Below are positions 54,555-64,000 of a DNA stretch of 64,000 nt, piece by piece. The notes below the pieces were generated by a model that had not been told where the DNA came from, made no database searches, and saw only the letters and a list, made by a program, of their open reading frames with translations. The number at the start of each line of letters is the position of its first letter. Positions within the stretch are counted from its first letter, which is position 1. The stretch is from the NCBI GenBank assembly GCA_902624275.1, contig CACNWW010000001.1, forward strand, positions 266,601-330,600. Direction: 5' to 3'. A program made the position numbers and the translations under genes. The stretch is from an uncultured Fidelibacterota bacterium. Its GTDB lineage: Bacteria > Fidelibacterota > Marinisomatia > Marinisomatales > Marinisomataceae.

Positions 54555-54788
54555 TTAAAATAATATTTTTCCTTCAAGTTATTAATATGTTTTTCACAAG
54601 TTATTAACTTATTTTTTACAACATATTTTTATATAATTATTGACCACAAAATATAAAATTTATCTTTTTATCCACATTTCCAGTTTCATACTAATATGAT
54701 TAATTTTTATATATAAATATATTTAAAATATATATGCCAATTTAATCTTGTACTCACCGCATTATTATTATAATATTGAAGGTTAATT
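54533..54788. other. Probable chromosomal replication origin (oriC) between the surA-like gene and dnaN
   Basis: Two perfect DnaA boxes, TTATCCACA at 54533-54541 and 54668-54676, and a one-mismatch box TTTTTCACA at 54590-54598, lie in the same orientation. An 11-base direct repeat CAAGTTATTAA occurs at 54575-54585 and 54597-54607. An extremely AT-rich unwinding-type stretch follows at 54704-54740. The gap precedes dnaN-gyrB-gyrA and lies within a cluster of origin-linked genes and parS sites. The dnaA-rpmH gap (one box) is the alternative. Confidence 0.65.
54748..54774 (+). promoter_or_regulatory. Candidate dnaN promoter
   Basis: TTGTAC and a perfect TATAAT lie upstream of the dnaN ATG, but the spacer is only 15 bases, shorter than ideal. 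A GAAGG ribosome site is 7 bases before the start. Confidence 0.4.
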
Positions 54789-55895
54789 ATGAATATTTCA
54801 ACCACCAAAAAAGAACTACAACAGTCATTTTCTAAACTATCTAAAACAACTCAATTAAAATCTCAAAACCCTTTAGTCAATTATACTTATATATCATCAT
54901 CTCCTGCGGGAGTAATTCTACATTCAACAGATCTTGAGGTGGGTGTTAAAACTCAAATCAATGCTTCGGTTAGTTCAGATGGTGAATGTTTATTTCCAAC
55001 GTCAGAAATGAATGATATTATTAATGTTTTAGATGATGGAAGGGTAGATATTAAGGTTTCAGGTCCTCATATTAATATTAAATCTGAGGCTGGAGTTTCT
55101 TTTGATATTTCGACTGTACCTTTTCAGGATTATCCTGAAGTACCAGATAACAAACACGATAATTTATTTTGTATTAAAACATTAAATTTGAAAGATATTA
55201 TTTCTTCATTAATGTATGCAATAAATAATGAGCCTACCAAGCCGGCCCTGAATGGAGCTTGTTTTAATTTTTTAGAAAACACTGTAGATTTTGTTGCAAC
55301 AGATGGTCATCGTCTTGTTAAAATTTCAAAACAGAATACAACAAATATAAATGGATCTTTTATTATACCTAAAAAGTTTTTATCAATATTAAGCACCTTC
55401 TTAGATGGTCAATCAGAAACAAATCTCATAATAAGTGGAAACTATATTTTTACTAATAATGAAAAGGATGTTTTTTATTCAAAAATAATAGATGAAAAAT
55501 ATCCTAACTATAATGCAGTAATTCCTAAAGAAAATCCTTTAACACTTACTGCCAACAAAACAGAAATGTTGAATAATATTAAAGCAGCTTCTATTGCTAC
55601 CAATAAAAATACCAATCAAATATCGTTACATTTAACAGAGGGCAAAGTATATTTTAAAAGCATTAATCAGCCTGAAAGTAAAACAGTTCATGCCCCTTTA
55701 AAATCCGCAAAATATGCAGGAGAAGAAATATCAATAGGATTTAATGCTGTTTATTTGAAGGAAGCAGTTTCAAAATATCCAGATGAAGAAATTATTTTTT
55801 CTTTTAAAGATTCTTTATCTGCTACACTGTTTTTGCCTAATGTAGATAATCAAAAAACGACTATTTTATTAATGCCGGTGAGGATCAATGAGTAA
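54789..55895 (+). CDS. dnaN: DNA polymerase III beta sliding clamp
   Basis: 368 aa with the three repeated clamp domains, opening with TTKKELQQSFSKLSKTTQLK. It contains VDFVATDGHRLVKIS in the middle domain and ends ATLFLPNVDNQKTTILLMPVRI, the standard clamp C-terminus (MPM/VR). It tethers DnaE (1220-4642) to DNA and overlaps gyrB by 8 bases. Confidence 0.96.
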   Translation: MNISTTKKELQQSFSKLSKTTQLKSQNPLVNYTYISSSPAGVILHSTDLEVGVKTQINASVSSDGECLFPTSEMNDIINVLDDGRVDIKVSGPHINIKSEAGVSFDISTVPFQDYPEVPDNKHDNLFCIKTLNLKDIISSLMYAINNEPTKPALNGACFNFLENTVDFVATDGHRLVKISKQNTTNINGSFIIPKKFLSILSTFLDGQSETNLIISGNYIFTNNEKDVFYSKIIDEKYPNYNAVIPKENPLTLTANKTEMLNNIKAASIATNKNTNQISLHLTEGKVYFKSINQPESKTVHAPLKSAKYAGEEISIGFNAVYLKEAVSKYPDEEIIFSFKDSLSATLFLPNVDNQKTTILLMPVRINE

Positions 55896-57825
55896 TAATT
55901 ACGGTGCTGACAAAATATCTGTCTTAAAAGGATTAGAAGCTGTAAGAAAAAGACCGGCAATGTACATAGGTGATGTTGGTAAAAGAGGATACCATCATTT
56001 AGTTAGCGAAGTTGTTGATAACAGTATCGATGAAGCATTAGCTGGTTTTTGTAGTTCTATTGTTGTAACCATTAGAAATGATGGTTTTATTTCTATTGAA
56101 GATGATGGTCGTGGAATTCCTATAGAAATACACAAAACTGAAGGAAAGCCAGCTTTAGAGGTGGTAATGACAGTGTTGCATGCCGGCGGTAAATTTGATA
56201 AAAATACTTATAAAGTTTCTGGTGGATTACACGGCGTTGGTGTATCTGTAGTAAACGCTCTCTCAGAAAGCCTAGTTGCAGAAGTTCATAGAGACGGCTT
56301 TCATTACAAACAAGAATATAAAATAGGACAACCTACAACTAAAGTAGAAAAAATTGGTAAAAGCGATAAAACAGGAACCACAGTTTCATTTAAACCCGAC
56401 GAAACTGTTTTTTCACATAAAGGGTTTGAAGAAGAGGTTATAAAAGGAAGGCTAAAAGAATTAGCATATTTAAATAAAAACCTATCAATAAAACTAATAA
56501 ATGAACCTGAAGAAACAGAGACAGAATATTGTTTTCCTGGAGGTTTGTCAGACTTTGTTAAATATTTAGATGGTAATGAAGATTTAATACACGAAGAGGT
56601 TATTGTGGTAAACAAAGAAGACATAGAAGTGCCCGTTGATTTGGCCCTTAGATATAGTACAAACTATAATAGCAATATCTTTTCCTTTGTAAATAACATT
56701 AACACAATAGAAGGGGGTACACACCTGTCAGGCTTTAGATCAGCACTAACTAGAGCATTAAATAATTATGCCAACAAAAATGAACTAATTAAAACAAAAA
56801 AGAATGAAAAGTTTTCATTGTCTGGAGATGATTTTAGAGAAGGCCTAACCGTTGTTCTTTCTGTTAAGGTTCAAGAGCCGCAATTTGAAGGACAAACAAA
56901 AACCAAGTTGGGTAATGGTGAAGTGAAGGGTCTTGTAGACAATGTTGTATATGATGGAATACAGGCATTTTTAGAACAAAACCCCAAAATAGGAAAAAGA
57001 ATTATTGAAAAAGCAGCAGAGGCAGCAAGAGCAAGAATAGCCGCTAAAAAGGCAAGAGAGTTGGTAAGAAAAAAATCGGGATTAGGATCAACAACACTTC
57101 CAGGAAAATTAGCAGACTGTTCAAACAAAGACCCAATGCAATGTGAGCTGTTTCTTGTTGAGGGAGACTCCGCTGGAGGCACAGCTAAACAAGGAAGGGA
57201 CAGGAGAACCCAGGCTATTTTACCCCTACGTGGAAAGGTTATTAATTCAGAAAAAGCAAGAGAAGACAAGCTTTTAGCCAACAACGAAATACAATCTATG
57301 ATAACAGCGCTAGGGTGCGGTTTTGGAGAAGATGAAGACGACCCTAACAGCTTTAATCCCGAAAGCTTAAGATACCATAAAATAGTAATTATGACAGACG
57401 CCGACGTTGATGGTAGTCATATAAGAACCTTGTTGTTAACATTCTTTTGGAGAAAAATGAAGAGCCTTGTCCAAGGAGGCTATTTATATATGGCTATGCC
57501 ACCCCTTTACAAATTAAAGCAGGGAAAAAAAGAAAGATATGCGTATACGGATGAAGAAAGAGACAACATTATAAGAAGACTTGAGTCAGAAAATAAAACA
57601 AAAATAGACATTCAAAGGTATAAAGGTCTAGGAGAAATGAACGCAGAACAACTCTGGGAAACAACAATGAACGCAGAAACTAGAACCTTAATACAGGTAA
57701 CAGTTGATCATATTATGGAAGAGGAAACGAACGTAAGGTTTAGAGAGTTGATGGGGTCCGAAGTAGAGCACAGAAGAAGATTTATTACAGAAAGAGCAAA
57801 GTTTGCAACAAACATAGATATATAA
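55888..57825 (+). CDS. gyrB: DNA gyrase subunit B
   Basis: 645 aa. The GHKL ATPase domain has [24 protein letters not shown] and [16 protein letters not shown] transducer domain follows, then the TOPRIM domain with [20 protein letters not shown] and [16 protein letters not shown]. The C-terminal [19 protein letters not shown] is typical. The length matches the short form without the insertion seen in some Proteobacteria. It is coupled to gyrA with one base between them. Confidence 0.97.
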   Translation: MSNNYGADKISVLKGLEAVRKRPAMYIGDVGKRGYHHLVSEVVDNSIDEALAGFCSSIVVTIRNDGFISIEDDGRGIPIEIHKTEGKPALEVVMTVLHAGGKFDKNTYKVSGGLHGVGVSVVNALSESLVAEVHRDGFHYKQEYKIGQPTTKVEKIGKSDKTGTTVSFKPDETVFSHKGFEEEVIKGRLKELAYLNKNLSIKLINEPEETETEYCFPGGLSDFVKYLDGNEDLIHEEVIVVNKEDIEVPVDLALRYSTNYNSNIFSFVNNINTIEGGTHLSGFRSALTRALNNYANKNELIKTKKNEKFSLSGDDFREGLTVVLSVKVQEPQFEGQTKTKLGNGEVKGLVDNVVYDGIQAFLEQNPKIGKRIIEKAAEAARARIAAKKARELVRKKSGLGSTTLPGKLADCSNKDPMQCELFLVEGDSAGGTAKQGRDRRTQAILPLRGKVINSEKAREDKLLANNEIQSMITALGCGFGEDEDDPNSFNPESLRYHKIVIMTDADVDGSHIRTLLLTFFWRKMKSLVQGGYLYMAMPPLYKLKQGKKERYAYTDEERDNIIRRLESENKTKIDIQRYKGLGEMNAEQLWETTMNAETRTLIQVTVDHIMEEETNVRFRELMGSEVEHRRRFITERAKFATNIDI

Positions 57826-57826
57826 A

Positions 57827-60301
57827 ATGGACCTTGGTAGAGACAATATTTTAGATAAACAATTAGTTAAAGAGCTCGAAGAAAGCTATTTAAACTATTC
57901 GATGTCTGTTATTATGTCGAGAGCGCTTCCCGACGCTAGAGACGGACTAAAACCAGTGCACAGAAGAATTTTGTTTAGCATGAGCGAAATGTCTGCTATG
58001 TGGAACAGGCCTTATAAGAAATCAGCTAGAGTGGTTGGTGAGGTTTTAGGTAAATATCACCCACACGGTGATAGCTCTATTTACGACGCCCTTGTAAGAA
58101 TGGCACAGGAGTTTTCTATGAGACATGAATTGGTGCAAGGTCAAGGAAACTTTGGGTCTGTTGATGGAGATAGGGCTGCTGCAATGAGATATACGGAGTC
58201 AAGAATGTCTAGAATTGGAAGCGAACTCCTAAGAGATATTGAGAAAGAAACAATCCCCTGGACAACAAATTTTGACGAGACGTTAAAAGAACCAGCAGTT
58301 TTACCAGCTGTTTATCCAAACTTGCTGGTAAATGGATCAGAGGGTATAGCAGTTGGCATGGCAACAAAAATTCCACCACACAATCTTTCTGAATTAGTGG
58401 GAGGACTTGTTGAATTAATGGATAATCCCGAATGTGAAACAAAAGACCTAATGAAACACATTAAGGGCCCAGACTTTCCTACAGCAGGAAAAGCGTTAGG
58501 GGTTAAAGGAATTCAAGACGCATATGAAACAGGAAGAGGAAAGGTTATTATGCAAGGAAGAGCACACGTTGAGCCTTCTAACAGAGGAAGAGATTCTTTA
58601 ATAATAACAGAACTTCCATACCAGGTTAACAAAGCAAACTTGATAGAAAAAATTGCCGACCTAGCAAGAGATAAAAAAATAGAGGGCATTGCAGAACTTA
58701 GAGATGAGTCAGACAAAGATGGAATGAGGGTTGTGATTGAAACCAAAAGAGATGCAGTTCCAGAGGTTGTATTAAACCAGCTTTATAAACAAACTCAACT
58801 TCAAGATACTTTTGGAATAATTTTACTTGCCTTGGTAGACGGAACACCAAAAGTAATGTCTTTAAAAGAGCTTTTAGAGGTTTTCATATCATTTAGGCTG
58901 GACGTAGTAGTAAAAAGAACAGAATTTGATCTAAAAAAAGCAGAGGCGAGGGCACATATTTTAGAGGGTCTTAAAATTGCTCTAAAAAACATAGACAAGA
59001 TCGTTGAAACAATTAAAAAAAGCAAGGACCCCCTTACCGCAAGAAAGTCTTTGATGGACGGTTTTGGCTTGACAGAGATACAATCACAGGCAATCTTAGA
59101 CATGAGATTACAAAGATTGACAGGCCTAGAAACAGATAAAATTATTAGCGAGTATAAGGACATAATACAACACATTGCAGAGCTTAAAGGTATCTTAGAG
59201 AGCGAATCAAAAAGAATGTCAATTATAAAAGAAGAACTTTTAGAAATCAAAGAAAAATATGGAGAGGAAAGAAGAACAGAAATCATAGAAGACTTTACAA
59301 GTCTTAGTATAGAGGATATGATAGCTGAAGAAGAAATGGTTTTAACCATTACGCACAACGGCTACATAAAGAGAACAAGTCTAAGCACCTATAGAAGTCA
59401 AAGAAGAGGAGGAAGGGGCGTTCAAGGGGCCTCTTCTAGAGAGGAAGATTTTGTAGAACACCTGTTTGTTGCAAACACCCACAGCTACATTTTATTTTTT
59501 ACAGACAAAGGAAAGTGTTACTGGGTAAAGGTTTATGATATACCAGAGGGGGGACGAGCTGCTAAAGGCAGGGCAATTGTTAACCTTATTGGATGTGAAC
59601 CAGACGAAAAGGTTAGTGCTTTTATAAGCGTAAAAGAATTTAATGAAGACCATTATGTGGTAATGGCAACAGAAAAGGGTATGGTCAAAAAAACCAAGCT
59701 TTCTGCATACTCTAACCCAAGAAAAAAAGGTATATATGCTGTTGAAATTAGGGATGGAGATAGGCTGATAGAGGCCAGAGTTTCAACTGGAGATAACGAC
59801 ATTCTGCTCGGAACGAGAAACGGAAAGTCCATTAGGTTTTCTGAAGAGCAAATAAGAGCAAGCGGCAGAAAAACAATGGGAGTTAAGGGAATAACGCTTA
59901 GCTCTGAAGACGACAGACTGGTTGGAATGTTATTAATCAAAAGAGAAGGAACCGTTCTCGTTGCAACTGAAAAAGGTTTTGGAAAGAGAACTGAGATTTC
60001 ACAGTATCGCGCCCAAAAAAGAGGTGGAAAGGGCGTATTAACAATGAAAACAACCGACAAGGTTGGAAAAATGGTTACCATAAAAGAGGTTGTAGAAAAA
60101 GATGACCTAATGATTATAACAAACCAGGGCGTTTTAATAAGGCTTCCGGTTGCTCAGATTAGATCAATAGGAAGAGCAACACAGGGCGTTAAACTAATTA
60201 AGCTTGGTGAAGGAACTCTTGTCTCATCAATCACCAGAATTATGTCTGAAGAAGAAGAAGATGAAAACAATAACACAGAATCTACAGACCTTAAAGAGTA
60301 G
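57827..60301 (+). CDS. gyrA: DNA gyrase subunit A
   Basis: 824 aa. The breakage-reunion domain has [19 protein letters not shown], the quinolone-determining segment [17 protein letters not shown] with the wild-type Ser and Asp, and the catalytic Tyr in [12 protein letters not shown]. The GyrA box is present as [10 protein letters not shown] (about 525), which marks gyrase instead of topoisomerase IV. Six beta-pinwheel blades and an acidic tail follow. Its end overlaps the yggS-like gene by 41 bases. Confidence 0.97.
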   Translation: MDLGRDNILDKQLVKELEESYLNYSMSVIMSRALPDARDGLKPVHRRILFSMSEMSAMWNRPYKKSARVVGEVLGKYHPHGDSSIYDALVRMAQEFSMRHELVQGQGNFGSVDGDRAAAMRYTESRMSRIGSELLRDIEKETIPWTTNFDETLKEPAVLPAVYPNLLVNGSEGIAVGMATKIPPHNLSELVGGLVELMDNPECETKDLMKHIKGPDFPTAGKALGVKGIQDAYETGRGKVIMQGRAHVEPSNRGRDSLIITELPYQVNKANLIEKIADLARDKKIEGIAELRDESDKDGMRVVIETKRDAVPEVVLNQLYKQTQLQDTFGIILLALVDGTPKVMSLKELLEVFISFRLDVVVKRTEFDLKKAEARAHILEGLKIALKNIDKIVETIKKSKDPLTARKSLMDGFGLTEIQSQAILDMRLQRLTGLETDKIISEYKDIIQHIAELKGILESESKRMSIIKEELLEIKEKYGEERRTEIIEDFTSLSIEDMIAEEEMVLTITHNGYIKRTSLSTYRSQRRGGRGVQGASSREEDFVEHLFVANTHSYILFFTDKGKCYWVKVYDIPEGGRAAKGRAIVNLIGCEPDEKVSAFISVKEFNEDHYVVMATEKGMVKKTKLSAYSNPRKKGIYAVEIRDGDRLIEARVSTGDNDILLGTRNGKSIRFSEEQIRASGRKTMGVKGITLSSEDDRLVGMLLIKREGTVLVATEKGFGKRTEISQYRAQKRGGKGVLTMKTTDKVGKMVTIKEVVEKDDLMIITNQGVLIRLPVAQIRSIGRATQGVKLIKLGEGTLVSSITRIMSEEEEDENNNTESTDLKE

Positions 60302-60923
60302 CTTAAAAGACAAGCCTCACATTGATATAGTTGTTGTAACCAAAACCAGATTACCAAAGGAAGTCGAAGAAGCAATAGAAGCTGGGGCAAAATCAATTGG
60401 CGAAAATAGGGTTCAAGAAGCAGAACAAAAATTTCCTAAAATAAACAACATAGATAAGGTAGAAAAAAGACTAATTGGTAGGCTACAATCAAACAAGGCA
60501 AAAAAAGCCGTCAAAATTTTTGACACAATAGACTCTGTTGATTCTCTAAGGCTTTCTCAAAAAATATCAAAAGCCGCCGAAAGCATCGGAAAGCGCCAAA
60601 GGGTTTTGTTGCAAATTAACAGCAGCGGAGAAGACAAAAAAGCAGGCTTTAAACCCAGTGAAAAAAAAGAAATTTTAGAGTGCATTAATATGTCAGGTAT
60701 ACAGGTTGAAGGCTTGATGACCATGGGACCAAACACAAAAGATGCTCACATGATAGCAGAGTCTTTCAAAAAAACAAAAAAACTTTTTGACGAGCTCAAA
60801 GAAGTAGAAGGTATAAGCATAAAAACCCTTTCAATGGGAATGAGCGGAGACTATCAAATAGCTGTTTGCGAGGGGTCAACGTCTATAAGGGTAGGAACAG
60901 CTGTTTTTGGACCACGCGGCTGA
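60261..60923 (+). CDS. YggS/PROSC-family pyridoxal-phosphate homeostasis protein
   Basis: About 220 aa, a single PLP-binding barrel of the alanine-racemase fold. The PLP lysine is in [12 protein letters not shown], with [27 protein letters not shown] and [13 protein letters not shown] after it. It binds and distributes PLP instead of catalysing a reaction. I chose the ATG at 60261 ([12 protein letters not shown]). A longer reading from 60204 only adds out-of-frame gyrA sequence. The 41-base overlap with gyrA means it is translated from inside the gyrA acidic tail region. Confidence 0.88.
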   Translation: MKTITQNLQTLKSSLKDKPHIDIVVVTKTRLPKEVEEAIEAGAKSIGENRVQEAEQKFPKINNIDKVEKRLIGRLQSNKAKKAVKIFDTIDSVDSLRLSQKISKAAESIGKRQRVLLQINSSGEDKKAGFKPSEKKEILECINMSGIQVEGLMTMGPNTKDAHMIAESFKKTKKLFDELKEVEGISIKTLSMGMSGDYQIAVCEGSTSIRVGTAVFGPRG

Positions 60924-61411
60924 TGTTAGATCTTAAAAACTGGCTTAATCCAAAGCACTACAAAAGGCTCTGGAATGTTGGACCACCCGGGCTAGCCTTG
61001 TCAGTCTTGTTAATTTGTTTAACGCTGCAATATGAGACAGCGTTTAATATAAAAAGGTACACAACGGGAGGATTGCTGGTTAACGTTTTTTTTGTTTTAG
61101 TTTTTTTAGAAATGCTTTTTATTTTGTTTTGGACTTTGTTTAGCTTGCCGCCGAAAAACAGAGGAAAAAAGCTGTCTAAAAAAGGCATATACTCTTTTAT
61201 TCGCCACCCAATATATACTGTTGTTATTTTTCATATCAACGTGCTTACATCTTTGTGGTACGGCTCTTATTTGTTGCTCTTTTTAGTTCCGTTGCAGTAT
61301 TTGTTGTGGTCTAAAATGGTTATTAAAGAAGAAGAATACCTTGTTGGCATATTTGGGCAAGAATATATAGATTATATGTCCAACGTTTCCCGGTTTATTC
61401 CATGGAAATAG
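60923..61411 (+). CDS. Isoprenylcysteine carboxyl methyltransferase-like membrane protein
   Basis: About 162 aa with four or five membrane helices. It has the family signature KGIYSFIRHPIYTVVIFH and, near the C-terminus, EEEYLVGIFGQEYIDYMSNVSRFIPW. This places it in the ICMT/phospholipid-methyltransferase superfamily, whose bacterial members methylate small or lipid substrates with SAM. The substrate is unknown. Its ATG overlaps the TGA of the YggS-type gene (TGATG), so I prefer this start to longer upstream readings. Confidence 0.8.
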   Translation: MLDLKNWLNPKHYKRLWNVGPPGLALSVLLICLTLQYETAFNIKRYTTGGLLVNVFFVLVFLEMLFILFWTLFSLPPKNRGKKLSKKGIYSFIRHPIYTVVIFHINVLTSLWYGSYLLLFLVPLQYLLWSKMVIKEEEYLVGIFGQEYIDYMSNVSRFIPWK

Positions 61412-61432
61412 TTAAACTTTAAAGGAGAAAAA

Positions 61433-64000
61433 ATGAAGAAATTAATTTTAACATTATTATTTATGGGAGCTGTTATGTCAAAAGAAAAATTTTATGGATT
61501 TGAGTTTGTTAAAGAGTCCGGAGGTATAAAAGAATACACAATGACATCAAACGGGCTCAGGGTTTTATTAAAACAAGACAACACTGCGCCTGTTGCCACG
61601 TTTATGGTTACATATGAGGTGGGGTCGAGAAATGAGGCTATTGGATATACGGGGTCTACACATCTTTTAGAACATTTAATGTTTAAGGGGTCGAGAAAAT
61701 TTAATACAAAAAAAGGCAACTCAGTTTTCCAGACACTCCAATCTTTGGGCGCAAGAATGAATGCGACAACATGGCTGGATAGAACAAATTATTTTGCTGT
61801 ACTGCCAAGCGAACATCTCGAAACTTTAATTGAAATTGAAGCAGATAGAATGAGAAACGCATATATAAAAGAAGAAGATAGACAGTCTGAAATGACAGTT
61901 GTAAGAAACGAGTTTGAAAGAGGTCAAAATAGCCCATCTGGAGTGTTGGATGAAAACATATGGGCAACCGCCTATCAAGCCCACCCCTATCACCACTCAA
62001 CAATAGGGTGGAAAGAAGACATTGAAAATGTCTCTATTGAAAGGCTAAGGGAATTTTATGACACCTTTTATTGGCCAAACAATGCAACGGCAATAGCTAT
62101 AGGAGATTTTTCAGAAGCAGATGCGCTAGCAATGATCAAAAAACACTTTGGGAAGATAAGAAAAAGCATGAAACCAATTCCTGAGGTTTATACTGCTGAA
62201 CCAAAACAAGAAGGTATTAGAACAGTTACTCTCAAAAGAGCAGGACAACAGGGAATAGTGGGCGTTGCCCACAAAACACCTTCTAAAACAGATCCGGACG
62301 CACCAGCCTTCATGGTTTTGTCTTCTATCCTTTCATCTGGGAAAAACAGCAGGTTTTATAAGAATATAACCGACAAAGGCTTAACCACCAGCGTTTACAT
62401 TTGGGACTCCCTTTTTAGAGACCCTGGCCTATTCACTGTTTATGCAAACCTGTCCCCAGAGGTTGATCACAAAACAGTAGAAAAAGCAATTGTTGAAGAA
62501 TATGAAAAAATCAAGAAGGACGGCGTAACAGACGAAGAGGTTAAAAAAGCACAATCACAGCTTATTGCCTCCATGAAATTTTCACAAGATGGCAGCTATG
62601 CAATAGCCAGCGGGTTAAACGAGGCAATAGCCAGCGGAGACTGGACTTTATATACCACATATGGAGAAAAGATTAGTGCAGTAACAAAAGAAGACATAAA
62701 AAGAATAGTAAATAAATATTTTCTGGAAGACTTAAGCACTATAGGATATTTCATTCCTTTGGGACAGGGCGGCCAAGGAAAAAAAGCAGCAACAAGCGCT
62801 AAAGAGTTGGAAAAAATGAAACTAAAACATTATTCAGAAGAGGAAGAGACCTTATCATCAAAAATAATAGAAACAGAACCAGTTAAGGGCATAAGACTTT
62901 TAACCCTTAAGCGCGGTACAGGCGTTGTAACCATGAGAGGAAGTATGTTGGGTGGAGATATTTATTCTACAAAAAACAGCCGAACCGCAGATATGGTTGC
63001 AGCCATGCTTGATCAGGGAACAACCAACATGTCAAAGTTCGAGATTAGTGAAAAGCTTGAGTCTGCCGGAGCACGCTTAAGTTTCTTTAATGGTCAAGCA
63101 AGGGTTGGTTTTAGTGGGAAGTTTTTATCAGAAGACACAAACATGGTTTTGGGTTTGTTAGCCGACCAACTACAAAACCCCCTCTTTGCAGAAGAGGACC
63201 TCGAAAAGTCTAAGAAAAGACAAATAGCTGGGTATAAAAGATCTAAAGAAAGCACAAGGGGAAATGCAATGAACAATATGCTCCAGGCTTTTTACGGGAC
63301 TGACCACCAAAACTCCCCAACAAATCCAGATCAAGCAATAGAGCAAATAAAGAAGATAACACCAGAGAGCTTGAAAGCGTATCATGGTGAAAACTACGGT
63401 CTTGGCTCTATGGTGTTGGTTGTTGTTGGAGATGTTGATCATGTCAAAATGGAAAACATAATCAAAGAAAACTTTAAGAACTGGAAGCAGTCACCACTCA
63501 AAAACAAAGAGGAAAAGAAAGTTGGAGTTAAGGCTTCAAACAAGGTGTATATAACCATGCAAGACAAAACAAGTACAGATTTTGTTGTTGGAACAGCTCT
63601 TGGAATAGACAGATATCACCCAGACTACTTACCTCTTTATTTGGCGACACACGCGTTGGGAGGAAATTTTTCTGCCAGGTTGATGCAAACAGTTAGGGTA
63701 AAAGAAGGTCTAACTTATGGGATTAACTCTTCTCTGAGCGGGTTTGGAAACAGCAACGACGGCTATTGGATGGTTGGAGGGACCTTTTCACCAAAACTTC
63801 TTTCAAAAGGAGAAAGCTCAACCCTTAGAGAGATTAAGAAGTGGGCGGAAGAAGGAATAACACAGAAAGAGCTTGATGTTACTAAGTCTACCCTTGTCGG
63901 CGGTTTTCAGGTTGGTTTTGATACAACAGGAGGATTGGCGGGTGGCATTTTGAACGCAGCTGTTGTTTATAACGACCTAACATATCTTGACAGTTATCCA
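61433..64000 (+). CDS. M16-family zinc metalloprotease, two tandem domains (runs off the window edge)
   Basis: 856 codons are open to the window end. The protein has a short signal peptide (MKKLILTLLFMGAVMS) and two M16 units. The first is catalytic: inverted zinc motif HLLEH (H77, E80, H81) with the downstream Glu in the VRNEFERGQ region. The second (about 480-856) lacks HxxEH but has the R/Y pair region EGLTYGINSSLSG. It degrades peptides in the periplasm or at the outer membrane. It has a strong AAAGGAG ribosome site. The C-terminus lies beyond base 64000. Confidence 0.93.
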   Translation, partial: MKKLILTLLFMGAVMSKEKFYGFEFVKESGGIKEYTMTSNGLRVLLKQDNTAPVATFMVTYEVGSRNEAIGYTGSTHLLEHLMFKGSRKFNTKKGNSVFQTLQSLGARMNATTWLDRTNYFAVLPSEHLETLIEIEADRMRNAYIKEEDRQSEMTVVRNEFERGQNSPSGVLDENIWATAYQAHPYHHSTIGWKEDIENVSIERLREFYDTFYWPNNATAIAIGDFSEADALAMIKKHFGKIRKSMKPIPEVYTAEPKQEGIRTVTLKRAGQQGIVGVAHKTPSKTDPDAPAFMVLSSILSSGKNSRFYKNITDKGLTTSVYIWDSLFRDPGLFTVYANLSPEVDHKTVEKAIVEEYEKIKKDGVTDEEVKKAQSQLIASMKFSQDGSYAIASGLNEAIASGDWTLYTTYGEKISAVTKEDIKRIVNKYFLEDLSTIGYFIPLGQGGQGKKAATSAKELEKMKLKHYSEEEETLSSKIIETEPVKGIRLLTLKRGTGVVTMRGSMLGGDIYSTKNSRTADMVAAMLDQGTTNMSKFEISEKLESAGARLSFFNGQARVGFSGKFLSEDTNMVLGLLADQLQNPLFAEEDLEKSKKRQIAGYKRSKESTRGNAMNNMLQAFYGTDHQNSPTNPDQAIEQIKKITPESLKAYHGENYGLGSMVLVVVGDVDHVKMENIIKENFKNWKQSPLKNKEEKKVGVKASNKVYITMQDKTSTDFVVGTALGIDRYHPDYLPLYLATHALGGNFSARLMQTVRVKEGLTYGINSSLSGFGNSNDGYWMVGGTFSPKLLSKGESSTLREIKKWAEEGITQKELDVTKSTLVGGFQVGFDTTGGLAGGILNAAVVYNDLTYLDSYP

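Noticed and set aside
56871-57284. 137-codon minus-strand frame inside gyrB
   Set aside because: It is opposite the conserved TOPRIM region of GyrB and has no recognisable start context.
58801-59358. 185-codon open frame on the minus strand inside gyrA
   Set aside because: The gyrA sense strand is purine-rich, which removes stops from this reverse frame. The translation is low-complexity Ser/Leu/Ile with no domain.

Overview
This is a gene-dense, AT-rich bacterial chromosome segment around the replication origin. No gap between genes exceeds 300 bases. The widest are 12351-12643, 28987-29228 and 54542-54788, each described below. I saw no tRNA, rRNA, CRISPR array, insertion sequence or prophage. 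The organism is most likely from the Fibrobacterota-Chlorobiota-Bacteroidota group, probably a marine Marinimicrobia (SAR406)-type bacterium. The evidence is a TonB-dependent receptor, a giant secreted protein with a C-terminal beta-sandwich sorting-like domain and a PorV/PorQ-like porin in one cluster, type-B L31, an archaeal/eukaryotic-type prolyl-tRNA synthetase, and low GC throughout. The phylum is inferred from gene content, not from a marker-gene tree.

Layout. (1) 1-11777, minus strand: a long housekeeping run, in transcription order amidase, folC, rho, an aminotransferase, rpmE, prfA, prmC, dnaE, a B12-binding subunit, a TPR-like protein and a truncated Xaa-Pro peptidase. (2) 11804-12520, minus strand: a separate small unit with its own promoter, a terminator-bearing leader, and two related two-helix membrane proteins of 68 and 70 residues. 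(3) 12644-20922: eno-ftsB (+), then recO, an SMP-30-like protein and proS (-), then mgtE, an exported unknown and two M23-family proteins (+), one of which has lost its catalytic residues. (4) 20978-30476, minus strand: PorV-like protein, 1271-residue secreted protein, TonB receptor and a secreted PAF-acetylhydrolase-like esterase. (5) 30511-45335, plus strand: a purine operon, purA-L-M-QS-C-E-B-F-D-N-(psiE-like)-H, followed by a quinone oxidoreductase. It encodes every step from PRPP to IMP and on to AMP, without purK. (6) 45332-48097, minus strand: DoxX-like, plsC, ssb, dnaA. (7) 48250-64000, plus strand: rpmH-yidC-mnmE-mnmG-surA-like, a DnaA-box-bearing AT-rich gap (probable oriC), dnaN-gyrB-gyrA, a YggS-type PLP protein, an ICMT-like methyltransferase and the start of an M16 metalloprotease.

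Most notable points. The purQ gene carries a C-terminal extension that reads as two tandem PurS-like units, resembling the N-terminal domain of large-type PurL. This would supply PurS to the small-type PurL in cis with the glutaminase. PurE has class II (CO2-using) residues, which explains the missing purK. Two near-perfect parS palindromes sit exactly at the first and last codons of mnmG, 1-3 kb from the probable origin, although parA, parB and rsmG are not there. rnpA is absent from its usual place between rpmH and yidC. The paired small membrane proteins, with their strong promoter and terminator-containing leader, are the least explained unit in the window.
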